Numbered from the stretch's first letter, positions 45,933 through 57,056 are shown. The stretch: DNA of 64,000 bases from Stenotrophomonas oahuensis (GCF_031834595.1 NZ_CP115541.1:1116001-1180000); one strand, 5' to 3'. A program made the numbers and translations. The notes: a model not told the origin generated them from the letters alone.

Positions 45933-48900
45933 TCAGCGCTCGGCGCGGTCGGCGGGGCGGGCCGGTGCAGTGGGCTGCACCTGGACCTGCACGCGGTCGG
46001 CGACGTCGGCCGGGAGGCGTGGCAACAACGCCTGTCGTAGTACTTCCACCCGCTCCAGTCCCAGCGCCTCCTGGCCGCTGGGTGTCTGCAGCAGCAGGCG
46101 GCCGCCACCGCCGGCCTGCAGTAGCCGTGCGGCGTGCGCCAGCACGGCCTCGCTGTCGGGCGACAGGCTCGCCGAGCCCGGTTCGAACACACCCTCCCCG
46201 ATGTTCAAGGTCGGCGGTCGCACGGTTGCAGGAGCCGCCTCGAAGCGCGCATCCGGCAACTGCACACCGAAGTCGAAGCGCGCCGGCAGGCCCGGGGTGA
46301 CCCGACGCAGCAGCGGATTGCGGGTGGTGAAGCGCGCATCGGCCGGCAGCGTGGTCGGATCCACCTTGAGGATGAAGTTGCGGCCACGTGCGCCGCCGCC
46401 ATCGATGCCGACCAGGTGGTAGCGGCCGAACGCGTCGGTTTCCATCACCAGGCCTTCGACCGAGGCCACGCGCACGCCCGGAATGCCGCGCTCGTCGTCG
46501 TCCTGCACGCCGTTGCCGTTGCGGTCCTCGAACACACTGCCGATGATCAGGCTTTCATCCAGCAGCGGGTCGCCGACCACTTCCACGTCAGCCGAAGCCA
46601 CGTTGCCGATGGTGGTGTTGACCGCATCCACCGCGGTGACCCGGTTGGTGTGGATGCCCTGGCCCACGCCCGCGCCCACCCGCAGGTAGTACACCAGCGT
46701 GGCCTGGCCACCGGCGGGAATGTCGATGCCATCCACCCGCAGCGGCGTGCGCGAAGTGACAAAGCCAGCGTTGTCGATGTCGCGGACCGCGAAGCCTTCC
46801 TGCACGAAGGTGAAGCCGGCCGGCAGCGTATCCAGCACGGTCACACCCAGTGCGTCGACCTCGCCCATGTTCTCCACGGTGACGGTGTAGCGCATCAGCT
46901 CCCCCACCTTTACCGTGCGCTGCGCGGCCTGCTTGCTCAGGCGCAGGAAGGTCTCGCCGGCGACCACGGTGATGTTGACCACGCCGTCCACGCACACCGG
47001 GGTGGGAACGGACATGTCGCAGATGTTGTAGGTGAAGCTGTCCGCACCGCTGTAGCCGACGAAGGCGGTGTAGACACAGATACCGTCGGTACAGGTCACC
47101 CGGCCATAGCGCGCCGCGAACAGGATCCGGAACGAACGCCAGTTGATCGGTGCGCCGGTGGTGCTGACGTTGTCCACGATGGAGAAGGTGGTCGGCTGCC
47201 CGTCCTCGGCGGTGATGTCCTCTTCCACCACTTCCACGTCGTTGGGCAGCACCTGCACGCTGACCGTGGCGATGCCGCAGTCAGCCGGCGTGGTCTGCGT
47301 GCACACGGTGTACGCGAACGTGTCGGTACCGCTGAACATGTCGTTCGGGGTGTAACGCAGGGTGCCGTCACCCAGCACCTCGACGCTGCCCGAGGTCGGC
47401 GCAGTGCTGACGGTGATCACCAGCCCCGCCGGTACCGCCGGGGCCCCACCGACCAGGTCGTTGGCCAGCACCGGAATCACCACGGCGGTGTCCTGCTGGG
47501 TGCTGGCGCTGTCGTCAGCCGGCTGCACCGGCGTACCCACCGGTGGGCTGGCCAGGGTGACGCTGACGGTGCCGATGTCGCACACGCTTGGCTGGGCTAC
47601 GAGGCAGATCTGGTAGGTGGTGTTGTAGGTGGCACCGGCCACGCCGCCCGACACGTCCACGCTGCCGTTGGGCTGGATGGTGATGGCGGTGGTGTTGGTC
47701 GGGGTCAGCAGCACCGTGGTCGGGTCGAGCGCGCTGCCGTTGAAGGTGTCATTCACCAGCACGTTCAGCACCCCGTTGCCGCCGGTAACCGGCACATTGG
47801 TCACGGTGTCATCGACCGCATCCAGGGTGCCGCCCACTGCAGTCACGGTGATGCTCAACGTGGCGGTATCGCAGACCCCCGCATACGGAGCCGGCAGACA
47901 CAGCTGGTAGATGAAGGTGTCGCTGCCGGTGAAGCCGGTGTTGGGCGTGTACGTGTAGCTGCCGTTGGCGTTGAGCACCACCGTGCCCTGCGCCGGTGCG
48001 GTGACCAGCGAGAACACCGAGCCGCCGCTGGCGTTGTCGTTGCTGGCCACACTGCCGCTCAGGGCCTGGCCGGTCGGGGTGGTCGCCACGTCGTTGACCG
48101 CATCCGGGCGCACCAGTACCAATGCGCTGGCCTGCGCACAGTTGCCCGAGTTGGCCGCTTCGCAGATCTGGTAGGTCAGTGTCAGCGCACCGGCGGCGGC
48201 ACTGCCAGCGATGGTGATGATGCCGTTGGCATCGATGCTGACGCCGGCCGGCGGTGCGATCAGGGAAACGACCACCTGCGCCGGCTGCACCGGTACCCCG
48301 TTGATCAGGTCGTTGCCCAGCACCGACGGCGTGCTGCCGCCCGCACCCGGCAGCGTCGGCGTGCCGCTGAAGTTGTCGCTCACCGCCTGCAGCGTGGTGG
48401 CACTCACGGTCACGCTGACCGAAGCGGTGTCGCACACGTTGAGGTTGGGGGCCGGCAGGCACACCTGGTAGGTGAAGCTGTCGGTACCGGTGAAGCCCGG
48501 ATTGGGCGTGTAGCTGATGGTGTTGTCGCCATTGACGACCGCCGTGCCGTTCAGCGGCGCGCCCACGACGGTAAACACCGGATTGAGCGGCAGGGTGTCG
48601 TTGGCCGCGACATTGAGCACGGTGGTGCCGGTACCTGCGCCCACCGTGTCATCGGCCGCGTTCGGACGCACCGCCACCAGTGCGGTGGCCTGGGCGCAGT
48701 TGGTCGGCACCGCGTTCTCGCAGACCTGGTAGGTCAAGGTGACTGCCACCGGAGTCAGCCCGGCGGCCACGGTGATCACGCCGTTGGCGGCCATGGTGTA
48801 GCCGGTGACCGGCGTGACCAGCGACGCCGTCACCGGCGTGGTGCCGGGCACGATGGTCGCGCCGTTGAAGCTGTCATTGAGCAGCACGCTGGCGGTGGTG

Positions 48901-51900
48901 CCGCCCGAGGCCGGCACGATCGGCGTCGAGCTGAAGTCGTCGTTGAGCGCGCTCAGGCTGGTGGTGCCCACGCTTACCGTGACCGTGGCGGTCGAGCACA
49001 CCCCTGCCCCCGGGGCCGGCAGGCACACCTGGTAGGTGAAGGTGTCGGTGCCGGTGAAGCCGGCCGTCGGCGTGTAACTGATGGTGTTGTCACCATTGAC
49101 GATGGCGGTGCCGTTGCCCGGAGCGACCAGCACGGTCAGGGTTGGGTTGGACGGCAGGGTGTCGTTGGCGGTGACGTTGAGCACCGTGGTGGTACCGGCG
49201 GTGGCGGTCAGCGTGTCATTGGCCGCGGCCGGGCTTACCGCAACGATGGCCGTGGCCTGCGCGCAGTTGGTCGGCACCGCGGTTTCGCAGACCTGGTAGG
49301 TCAGCGTGGTCGCGGCCGGCGTGGTTCCCGGAGCCACCGTGATCTGACCATTGGTCGCAACGCTGTAGCCGGTCGGCGGGGTGACCAGGGTGACAGTCAC
49401 CGGCGTGCTGCCCGGTGCAATCGGCACACCGTTGAAGGTGTCGTTGAGCAGCACGCTGGCGGTGGTGCCACCAGCAGCCGGAGAGATCGGCGACGGGGTG
49501 AAATCATCTGCGGTCGCCACCAGGTTCGTGGCGGTGACGTTCAGGGTCACCGTGGCGGTGTCACAGACACCGGCACCCGGCGCAGGCAGACACAGCTGAT
49601 AGGTGAAGCTGTCCGCACCGGTATAACCAGCGGTGGGCGTGTAGTTGATGCTTCCATCGCCATTGACCGTGGCGGTGCCGTTGGTGGGAGCCACGGAAAC
49701 GGTCACCACCGGGTTCAGCGGCGCGGTGTCATTGGCCAGGACGTTGAGCAGGGTGGCGGTGCCGGCGGAGGCCAGCAAGGTGTCCGCGACCGCGTCCGGG
49801 CTCACCGCGACGACAGCGGTGGACTGCGCACAGTTGGTCGGCACGGCGGTTTCGCAGACCTGGTAGTTCAGGGTCACGGCAGCGGGCGTGGTTCCCGCAG
49901 CCACGGTGATCACACCGGTGGCGGCCATGGTGTAGCCGGTCACCGGGGTCACCAGCGAGGCGCTCACCGGCGTGGTACCCGGCACGATGGTGGACCCGTT
50001 GAAGGTGTCATTGAGCAGCACGCTGGCGGTGCTGCCACCGGCGGCCGGTGCAATCGGCGTGCCGGTGAAGTTGTCGGCCGCCGCCACGATGCTGGTTGCG
50101 CCCACGCTCAGCGTCACCGTGGCGGTATCGCAGACAGCCGCACCCGGTGCCGGCAGGCACAGCTGGTAGGTGAAGCTGTCGGCACCGGTGTAGCCCGGCG
50201 TCGGGGTGTAGCTGATGGTGCCGTTGCCATTGACCACGGCAGTGCCGTTGGTCGGTGCCACCGACACGACGACCACCGGATTGAGCGGCGCGGTGTCGTT
50301 GGCCAGCACATCGAGCACGGTGGTGGCACCGGCGGTGGCGGTGAGCGCATCTGCCACCGAATCCGGGCTGACCGCCACGACGGCCGAGGCACCCGCGCAG
50401 TTGGTCGGCACCGCGTTCTCGCAGACCTGGTAGTTCAAGGTGACCGCAGCCGGCGTGGTGCCGGGAGCCACGGTGATCACACCGCTGGCATTCATGCTGT
50501 AACCGGGCACCGTGGTCAGCAGCGACGCGGTGACCGGCGTGGTACCCGGCACGATGGCGGCCCCATTGAAGGTGTCGTTGAGCAGCACACTCGCGGTGCT
50601 GCCGCCGGCGGCCGGCGCAATCGGTGCGCCGGTGAAGTCATCGTTGAGCGCCGTCAGCGTGGTGGCGCTGACGGTCACGGTCACCGTGGCGGTGTCGCAG
50701 ACGGTTGCCCCCGGGGCCGGCAGGCACAACTGGTAGGTGAAGGTGTCGGTGCCGGTGAACGCACCGGTCGGGGTGTAGCTGATGGTGCCGTCAGGGTTGA
50801 CGACGGCGGCACCATTGGTCGGTGCCACCGAAACGGTCACGGTCGGGTTCAGCGGCGCGGCATCGTTGGCCAGCACGTTGAGCACGGTAGTGGTGCCGGC
50901 GGTCGCCGGCAGTGCGTCAACCACCGCATCCGGACTCACCGCGACCACGGCCGTAGCGGCGGCGCAGTTGGTCGGGAGCGCGTTCTCGCAGACCTGGTAG
51001 TTCAGCGCGACGGCCGCGGGCGTGGTGCCCGGGGCCACCGTAATCACACCGTTGGCGGTCATGCTGTAGCCGGTGGGCGGCGTCAGCAGCGACGCGGTCA
51101 CTGCGGTCGTGCCCGGCACGATGGCCGCACCATTGAAGGTGTCGTTGAGCAGCACGCTGGTGGTGCTGCCACCGGCGACCGGCGCAATCGGGGCGGCGGT
51201 GAAGTCGTCGTTGGCTGCCACCAGCGAGGTGGCGCTGACCGTCAACGACACGGTTGCGGTATCGCAGACGGACGCCCCCGGTGACGGCAGGCAGACCTGG
51301 TAAGTGAAACTGTCCGCGCCGGTGAAGCCGGCGGTCGGCGTGTAGCTGATGGTGCCATCGCCATTGACGGTGGTGGTTCCGTTGGTCGGAGCCACCGACA
51401 CCGTGATGGTCGGGTTGGCCGGCAGCGTGTCGTTGGCGGTGACGTTAAGCACGGTGGTGGAACCGGCCGTGGCCGGCAGGGCGTCGTCCACTGCCACCGG
51501 GCTGACCGCGACCACCGCACTGGCGGCAGCGCAATTGGTCGGCACTGCGTTTTCGCAGACCTGGTAGTTCAGCGTCACGGCAGCGGGTGTGGTGCCGGCG
51601 GCGACGGTGATCACGCCATCCGCGGCCATGCTGTAGCCGGTTTCGGCGGTCAGCAGCGTTGCGGTGACTGCCGTGGTGCCAGGCACGATGGGCGCGCCGT
51701 TGAAGGTGTCGTTGAGCAGCACGCTGGCGGTACTGCCGCCGGCAGCCGGTGCAATCGGCGTGGCGGTGAAGTCGTCATTGGCGGCCGCCAGGGTGGTGGC
51801 GGCCACAGTCACAGTGACCGTCGCGGTGTCGCAGACCGCAGCACCCGGTGCCGGCAGGCACAGCTGATACGTGAAGGTATCAGTGCCGGTGAATGCGCCG

Positions 51901-54900
51901 GTGGGGGTATAGCTGATGGTGCCATCGCCATTGATCACGGTCGTGCCATTGGTCGGCGCAGCCGACACGGTCACGGTCGGATTCAACGGCGCGGTGTCAT
52001 TGGCCAGCACGTTGAGCACGGTGGTCGTGCCAGCAGCAGCGGGCAGCGCATCGGCCACCGCATCCGGGCTTACCGCGACCAGCGCGGTTGCGCCGGCGCA
52101 GTTGGTCGGCACCGCGTTCTCGCAGACCTGATAGTTGAGCGTAACCGCTGCCGGCGTCGTGCCTGGGGCGACGGTGATGACGCCGTTGGCGGTCATGCTG
52201 TAACCGGTGGGCGGCGTGATCAGCGATGCGGTCACCTCCGTGGTGCCCGGAATGATCGGCGCACCACTGAAGGTGTCATTGAGCAGCACGCTGGCGGTGC
52301 TGCCGCCGGCCGCCGGTGCAATCGGCGTGGCGGTGAAATCATCGTTGGTCGCGACCAGCGAGGTCGCACTGACGGTGACCGTCACGGTGGCGCTGTCGCA
52401 CACGCTGCCGCCCGGTGCGGGCAGACACAGCTGGTAGGTGAAGGTATCGGTGCCGGTGAAGGCTCCGGTCGGGGTGTAGCTGATCGAGCCGTCACCGTTG
52501 GCCACTGCAGTGCCGTTGGCCGGGCCTGCGGTGATCGTGACCACCGGATTCAGCGGTGCGGTGTCGTTGGCCAGCACGTTGAGCACGCTGGTGGTGCCGG
52601 CGGTGGCCGGCAGTGCGTCGGCCACGGCTTCCGGGCTGACCGCGACCACCGCGGTGGCGGCGGCGCAGTTGGTCGGAACGAGGTTCTCGCAGACCTGGTA
52701 GCTGAGCGTGGTGGCGGCCGGCGTGGTGCCCGGTGCCACGGTGATCACGCCTGCGGTCGACATCGTGTAGCCGGTGACCGGGTTGAGCAGCGTCGCCGTG
52801 ACCGGCGTGGTGCCCGGCACGATCGGGTTGCCGTTGAAGGTGTCGTTGAGCAGCACGCTGGCGGTGCTGCCACCAGCCGCCGGCGCGATCGGGGTCGTAA
52901 GGTAGCTGTCATTCACCGCCACCAGCGAGGTGGCGCTGACGGTCACCGCCACGGTCGCGGTGTCGCAGACGCTGCCATGCGGTGCTGGCAGGCAGAGCTG
53001 ATAGGTGAAGGTATCCGGACCCACGAACGGACCGGTGGGCGTGTAGCTGATGGTGCCGTCGCCATTGACCACGGCGGTGCCGCTGACCGGCGCGACGCTG
53101 ATGGTCACGACCGGCGTGGTCGGCGCGACGTCGTTGGCCAGCACATTGAGCACGGTGGTGGTGCCTGCAGTGGCCGGCAGCGCATCGTTGACCGCATCCG
53201 GGCTCATCACCACCACGGCGGTGGCGGTGGCACAGTTGCTCGGCAGCGCGGTTTCGCAGACCTGATAGTTCAATGCAATCGAACCCGGCGGCGTGCCGGC
53301 AGCGACGCTGATCACGCCATTGGCGGCCATGCTGTAGCCCGACTCCAGGGTCAGCAGCGATGCGGTTACAGGGGTGGTGCCCGGCACGATGGCGGCACCG
53401 TTGAAGGTGTCGTTGAGCAGCACGCTGGCGGTGCTGCCACCGCTGGGCGGAATCGGGCTGGCGCTGTAGTCGTCGTTCACCGCCACCAGTGCGGCGTTGG
53501 CCAGGGTTACGGTGACCTGCGCGGTGTCGCAGGTGGTGCCGTCCGGTGCCGGCAGGCAGACCTGATACGTCAAGGTATCGGTGCCGGTCTGCCCGGCAGT
53601 GGCGGTGTACTCCAGGCTGCCGGCGGTCGACAGCGCGGCGGTACCCTTGGTCGGCGCGGTGGTCACGGTGAAGGTGGAACCGACCGGCGCGTTGTCATTG
53701 GCGGCCAGGTTGAAGGTGCCGGTCTGGGTACCGGTGACGCTGGCGGTGTCGTCCTGTGCATCCGGTGCGATCAGCACCTGCACGGCGGCGGTGTCGCAGT
53801 TGGTGGTGGAACCCAGTTCGCACAGCGTGTAGGTCAGCGTGGTGGCACCGGCCGGGGCAAACCCGGACACGGTGATGACACCGGCGCTGTCGATGCTGAA
53901 ACCGGCCGGCGGGCTGTCCAGGTTAACGGTGACCTGCAGCGGGCTGGCGGCCGCGCCGTTGAAGGTGTCGTTGCCGAGCACGCTGGGCGTGGTGCCGCCA
54001 GCACCCGGTGCGAACACCGGCGCGCGGAAGTTGTCGTCCACCGCGTTGAGCGTGTTGGCGATGACGTTGAAGGTGATCGTGCCGGTGGCGCAGGTCGCAC
54101 CATCCGGGGCCGGCAGGCACACCTGGTACTGCGCGGTCTGGGTGCCTGCACCGGCCGGCGTGTAGGTGAACGCGCCATTGGGCTGCAGCGCCAGGCTGCC
54201 TGCAGCTGGTGCGCTGACCACGCTGAAGGTGGACCCGGCCGGTGCGTTGTCATTGATGCTCACATCACCCGCCAGCGGCTGCCCGGCCGGGGTGGTGTAG
54301 GTGTCATCCGCGGCATCGGGCGCGATCAGCAGCGCTACCTGCGCGGTGTCGCAGTTGGTCGTGGTGCCGGCTTCGCACAGTTCATAGGTGAGGCTGACCG
54401 CACCGGCAGCGGCGCCGGCCGGCACGTTGATCACGCCCGCGCTGGTGATGGTGTAACCCGGCGGCGGGGTGTTGATCAGGCTGACGGTCACCTGTGCTGC
54501 ATTCACCGCCACGCCATTGAACAGATCGTTGCCAAGCACACTGGGGGTGCTGCCACCGGTCACCGGGGAAATCGCAGGCGCGGTGAACGGGTCGTCAACC
54601 GCGTCCACGGTGTTGGCGGCAATCACGAAGGCCGCGGTGGCGGTGGAGCAGACGCCACTGTTCGGAGCCGGCAAGCAGACCTGGTAGTCGAAACTGTCAT
54701 TGCTGGTGGTGCCGGGATTGGCGGTATAGGTATAGCCACCATCAGCGGCGAAGGTCAGCACGCCCTGGGTGGGCTGCGTGAGCACCGTGAACACCGAGCC
54801 GACCGCGATGCTGTCGTTGGTGGCCACCGACTCGGTCACCGATTCGCCTGCGCGTAGCGCAACGCTGTCTGCCACCGCAGTGGGGCTGACCAGCACCTGC

Positions 54901-56948
54901 ACGGCGGCAATGTCGCAGTTGCTCGGCGCGGCCACTTCGCACAACTGGTAGCTCAGCGAAACCGGACCCGGAGTGGTACCTGCTGCCACGGTGATCACGC
55001 CCGTGGTCGCATCCAGGGTGAAGCCTGCCACCGTGCCCTGCAGGGTGGCCGTAACGGTTCCCTGCGTGACCACGGCACCGTTGAGGGTGTCGTTGCCCAG
55101 CACGCTCGGCGTGGTGCCACCTGCAAGACCCGGCACCGGCGTACCGAACAGGTCATCGTTGGCCGCCAGTGCGTTCGCCCCCAGGTTCACGGTGACGGTT
55201 GCGGTGGCGCACACGCCTGCGTTCGGAGCGGGCAGGCACACCTGATAGCCGAAGCTGTCGGTGCCGGCACTGCCGGCGTTGGGCTGATAAGTGAAGCTGC
55301 CGTCGGCGTTGACGGTGACCGTGCCCTGGGTCGGCGTGGCCCCGGCGGCGGTGAACACCGAGCCGGCCGGCGTGTTGTCGTTGCTGCCGACGTTGGCGGA
55401 CACCGGCTGGCCCGCACCCGGCGTGCTGACCGTATCGTTCAACGCGTTCGGGCCGACCACCAGCTGCACGCTGGCGGTGTCGCACAAGGTGGGTGCGGCG
55501 GTCAGACAAATGCGGTAGCCCAGCGTGACCGGACCGGCCACGGCATTGGCGGGCACGCTGATGAGGCCATCGGCATTGATCGTGTAGCCGGCCGGCGCGG
55601 TGATCAGCGTGGTGGTGATATCGCCCGGCACCACCGCCACGTTGTTGAAGGTGTCGTTGGTCAGCACACTGGCGGTGGTGCCGCCGGTCGCTGCCGGAAT
55701 CGGTGTGGCGTTGAAGGGGTCATCCACCGCGTCGATGACGTTGGCGGTGAGATTGACGGTGACGACGGCGGTGTCGCAGACCGCGGCGTTCGGCGCGGGC
55801 AGGCACAACTGGTAGCTGAAGGTGTCGGTGCCGGTGGCACCGGCATTGGCGGTGTAGGTGAACGCACCGCTGGCCTGCAGCACGACGCTGCCCTGGGTGG
55901 GCGCGGCACCGGTCTGGACGAAGGTGGAACCGGCGAACAGATTGTCGTTGGTGCTGACGTTGCCGTTGACGGCCTGTCCGGCCTGCACCGCCACGCTGTC
56001 ATCGACGGCGTTGGGGCTGACGATCAGCGCCACGTTGGCACTGGCGCAGTTGCTGGGCGATGCCGCCTCGCAGATCTGGTAGGTCAGCGTGACCGGGCCG
56101 GCCGCCGCCGTGGCCGGCACCACAACGGTGCCGTTGGCGTTGATGTCATAGCCGGACGGCGCATTGGTCAGTGTGGCCACCACCGCGGCGTCAACAAACG
56201 CAGCTCCGCCCAGGGTGTCATTGGCGAACACGCGCGGCGTGGTGCCGCCTGCGCCGGGCGGGAACGGGGTGGCGCTGTAATCATCATTGGTGGCGACAAT
56301 CGCCGCCGCCTGCACGGTGATTGTCGGCGTGGTGGCGGTGTTGTCGCCCGGGGTTGGGTCGGTGGTGCCCGGCGGCGCGGTGATGGTGGCGGCGTTCGCC
56401 GAGATCGTGGCCGGGGTCACAGTGGGCGCGGTACCGCTGACCTGCACCACCAGGACGTCGCCCACGCCCACGTTGACGCCCACGTTGAGGCTGCCGCTGC
56501 CGCTGGCGGTAGCGCACGAGGTGGCCGCGGACACCACCGGGCAGCTCCAGGTCACGCCGGTCAGCTGCGCCGGCACCGAATCGGTCAGGGTGGCCCCCAC
56601 TGCCCGTGACGGCCCGGTGTTGCGCACCTCGATGCGGTACTGCACCGCGCCGCCCGCCGGCACCGCAGCACCGCCCGCGGGACTGACAATGGTCTTGATC
56701 ACGCTCAGCTGCGACGTCGCAGCCAGGGCGTTGCTGTCGCTGGCGGTGTTGTTGCCCGGGGTGGGGTCGGAGATATCGTTCGGTGCGGTGACGGTGGCGG
56801 TGTTCACCAGCGGGTTGCGGTAGGCCTGCGCGTGGGCGGTGGCCGTGACCAGCGTCATCAGCAGCGCCCCGGCCAGATGCAGCGCGCGGACGCGCAGGCG
56901 ACTGACGGGGGTGTGGCAGGAGAAGCGACGGGCGCTGGCGGTTTGCAT
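45933..56948 (-). CDS. Giant modular surface protein with about 15 cysteine-paired repeats
   Basis: 3671 residues. A signal peptide (LAGALLMTLVTATAHAQ) is followed by a DUF11 domain (about 75-215). From about 225 to 3070 there are about 15 modules of near 189 residues (567 bp). Each contains a phrase such as YQLCLPAPGAAVCDTATV (C-x8-C), VNDDFTATPIAPAAGGSTAS, LLNDTFNGA and YQVCENAVPTNCA (C-x7-C). The modules resemble cadherin- or Ig-like repeats of bacterial adhesins. Then come two diverged modules, a second DUF11 domain (about 3320-3450), an SdrD-B-like domain (VFEDRNGNGVQDDDERGIPG, 3463-3523) and a short OmpA-like region (3583-3653). Likely an adhesin; the RBS region contains GAGGA. Confidence 0.92.
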   Translation of the reverse strand: MQTASARRFSCHTPVSRLRVRALHLAGALLMTLVTATAHAQAYRNPLVNTATVTAPNDISDPTPGNNTASDSNALAATSQLSVIKTIVSPAGGAAVPAGGAVQYRIEVRNTGPSRAVGATLTDSVPAQLTGVTWSCPVVSAATSCATASGSGSLNVGVNVGVGDVLVVQVSGTAPTVTPATISANAATITAPPGTTDPTPGDNTATTPTITVQAAAIVATNDDYSATPFPPGAGGTTPRVFANDTLGGAAFVDAAVVATLTNAPSGYDINANGTVVVPATAAAGPVTLTYQICEAASPSNCASANVALIVSPNAVDDSVAVQAGQAVNGNVSTNDNLFAGSTFVQTGAAPTQGSVVLQASGAFTYTANAGATGTDTFSYQLCLPAPNAAVCDTAVVTVNLTANVIDAVDDPFNATPIPAATGGTTASVLTNDTFNNVAVVPGDITTTLITAPAGYTINADGLISVPANAVAGPVTLGYRICLTAAPTLCDTASVQLVVGPNALNDTVSTPGAGQPVSANVGSNDNTPAGSVFTAAGATPTQGTVTVNADGSFTYQPNAGSAGTDSFGYQVCLPAPNAGVCATATVTVNLGANALAANDDLFGTPVPGLAGGTTPSVLGNDTLNGAVVTQGTVTATLQGTVAGFTLDATTGVITVAAGTTPGPVSLSYQLCEVAAPSNCDIAAVQVLVSPTAVADSVALRAGESVTESVATNDSIAVGSVFTVLTQPTQGVLTFAADGGYTYTANPGTTSNDSFDYQVCLPAPNSGVCSTATAAFVIAANTVDAVDDPFTAPAISPVTGGSTPSVLGNDLFNGVAVNAAQVTVSLINTPPPGYTITSAGVINVPAGAAAGAVSLTYELCEAGTTTNCDTAQVALLIAPDAADDTYTTPAGQPLAGDVSINDNAPAGSTFSVVSAPAAGSLALQPNGAFTYTPAGAGTQTAQYQVCLPAPDGATCATGTITFNVIANTLNAVDDNFRAPVFAPGAGGTTPSVLGNDTFNGAAASPLQVTVNLDSPPAGFSIDSAGVITVSGFAPAGATTLTYTLCELGSTTNCDTAAVQVLIAPDAQDDTASVTGTQTGTFNLAANDNAPVGSTFTVTTAPTKGTAALSTAGSLEYTATAGQTGTDTLTYQVCLPAPDGTTCDTAQVTVTLANAALVAVNDDYSASPIPPSGGSTASVLLNDTFNGAAIVPGTTPVTASLLTLESGYSMAANGVISVAAGTPPGSIALNYQVCETALPSNCATATAVVVMSPDAVNDALPATAGTTTVLNVLANDVAPTTPVVTISVAPVSGTAVVNGDGTISYTPTGPFVGPDTFTYQLCLPAPHGSVCDTATVAVTVSATSLVAVNDSYLTTPIAPAAGGSTASVLLNDTFNGNPIVPGTTPVTATLLNPVTGYTMSTAGVITVAPGTTPAATTLSYQVCENLVPTNCAAATAVVAVSPEAVADALPATAGTTSVLNVLANDTAPLNPVVTITAGPANGTAVANGDGSISYTPTGAFTGTDTFTYQLCLPAPGGSVCDSATVTVTVSATSLVATNDDFTATPIAPAAGGSTASVLLNDTFSGAPIIPGTTEVTASLITPPTGYSMTANGVITVAPGTTPAAVTLNYQVCENAVPTNCAGATALVAVSPDAVADALPAAAGTTTVLNVLANDTAPLNPTVTVSAAPTNGTTVINGDGTISYTPTGAFTGTDTFTYQLCLPAPGAAVCDTATVTVTVAATTLAAANDDFTATPIAPAAGGSTASVLLNDTFNGAPIVPGTTAVTATLLTAETGYSMAADGVITVAAGTTPAAVTLNYQVCENAVPTNCAAASAVVAVSPVAVDDALPATAGSTTVLNVTANDTLPANPTITVSVAPTNGTTTVNGDGTISYTPTAGFTGADSFTYQVCLPSPGASVCDTATVSLTVSATSLVAANDDFTAAPIAPVAGGSTTSVLLNDTFNGAAIVPGTTAVTASLLTPPTGYSMTANGVITVAPGTTPAAVALNYQVCENALPTNCAAATAVVAVSPDAVVDALPATAGTTTVLNVLANDAAPLNPTVTVSVAPTNGAAVVNPDGTISYTPTGAFTGTDTFTYQLCLPAPGATVCDTATVTVTVSATTLTALNDDFTGAPIAPAAGGSTASVLLNDTFNGAAIVPGTTPVTASLLTTVPGYSMNASGVITVAPGTTPAAVTLNYQVCENAVPTNCAGASAVVAVSPDSVADALTATAGATTVLDVLANDTAPLNPVVVVSVAPTNGTAVVNGNGTISYTPTPGYTGADSFTYQLCLPAPGAAVCDTATVTLSVGATSIVAAADNFTGTPIAPAAGGSTASVLLNDTFNGSTIVPGTTPVSASLVTPVTGYTMAATGVITVAAGTTPAAVTLNYQVCETAVPTNCAQSTAVVAVSPDAVADTLLASAGTATLLNVLANDTAPLNPVVTVSVAPTNGTATVNGDGSINYTPTAGYTGADSFTYQLCLPAPGAGVCDTATVTLNVTATNLVATADDFTPSPISPAAGGTTASVLLNDTFNGVPIAPGSTPVTVTLVTPPTGYSVATNGQITVAPGTTPAATTLTYQVCETAVPTNCAQATAIVAVSPAAANDTLTATAGTTTVLNVTANDTLPSNPTLTVLVAPGNGTAIVNGDNTISYTPTAGFTGTDTFTYQVCLPAPGAGVCSTATVTVSVGTTSLSALNDDFSSTPIVPASGGTTASVLLNDSFNGATIVPGTTPVTASLVTPVTGYTMAANGVITVAAGLTPVAVTLTYQVCENAVPTNCAQATALVAVRPNAADDTVGAGTGTTVLNVAANDTLPLNPVFTVVGAPLNGTAVVNGDNTISYTPNPGFTGTDSFTYQVCLPAPNLNVCDTASVSVTVSATTLQAVSDNFSGTPTLPGAGGSTPSVLGNDLINGVPVQPAQVVVSLIAPPAGVSIDANGIITIAGSAAAGALTLTYQICEAANSGNCAQASALVLVRPDAVNDVATTPTGQALSGSVASNDNASGGSVFSLVTAPAQGTVVLNANGSYTYTPNTGFTGSDTFIYQLCLPAPYAGVCDTATLSITVTAVGGTLDAVDDTVTNVPVTGGNGVLNVLVNDTFNGSALDPTTVLLTPTNTTAITIQPNGSVDVSGGVAGATYNTTYQICLVAQPSVCDIGTVSVTLASPPVGTPVQPADDSASTQQDTAVVIPVLANDLVGGAPAVPAGLVITVSTAPTSGSVEVLGDGTLRYTPNDMFSGTDTFAYTVCTQTTPADCGIATVSVQVLPNDVEVVEEDITAEDGQPTTFSIVDNVSTTGAPINWRSFRILFAARYGRVTCTDGICVYTAFVGYSGADSFTYNICDMSVPTPVCVDGVVNITVVAGETFLRLSKQAAQRTVKVGELMRYTVTVENMGEVDALGVTVLDTLPAGFTFVQEGFAVRDIDNAGFVTSRTPLRVDGIDIPAGGQATLVYYLRVGAGVGQGIHTNRVTAVDAVNTTIGNVASADVEVVGDPLLDESLIIGSVFEDRNGNGVQDDDERGIPGVRVASVEGLVMETDAFGRYHLVGIDGGGARGRNFILKVDPTTLPADARFTTRNPLLRRVTPGLPARFDFGVQLPDARFEAAPATVRPPTLNIGEGVFEPGSASLSPDSEAVLAHAARLLQAGGGGRLLLQTPSGQEALGLERVEVLRQALLPRLPADVADRVQVQVQPTAPARPADRAER

Positions 56949-57024
56949 GCAGAAATCCTCGGAAGCACCGCGCGGCGACCAGAACGGGCGACCTGCGCGT
57001 CACGTATTGCGTCGTTTCTGCCGA

Positions 57025-57042
57025 AGGCCACCGCGGTGGCCT
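57025..57042. repeat. 18-bp palindrome between two surface-operon genes
   Basis: AGGCCACCGCGGTGGCCT, perfect, in the 108-bp gap between the DUF11 gene (stop at 57057) and the giant gene (start at 56948). It could trim or stabilise the mRNA between the two genes; no T-run follows. Confidence 0.6.
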
Positions 57043-57056
57043 CCGGGTGGATGTGG

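Noticed and set aside
46134..51284. Very long opposite-strand open frame over the giant repeat gene
   Set aside because: It exists because the repeated, GC-rich coding of the giant gene avoids stops in that frame. The protein is His/Gly/Arg-rich with no start signal, and the minus strand has a signal peptide and clear domains. The frames at 52977-54857 and 56832-58745 are rejected for the same reason.
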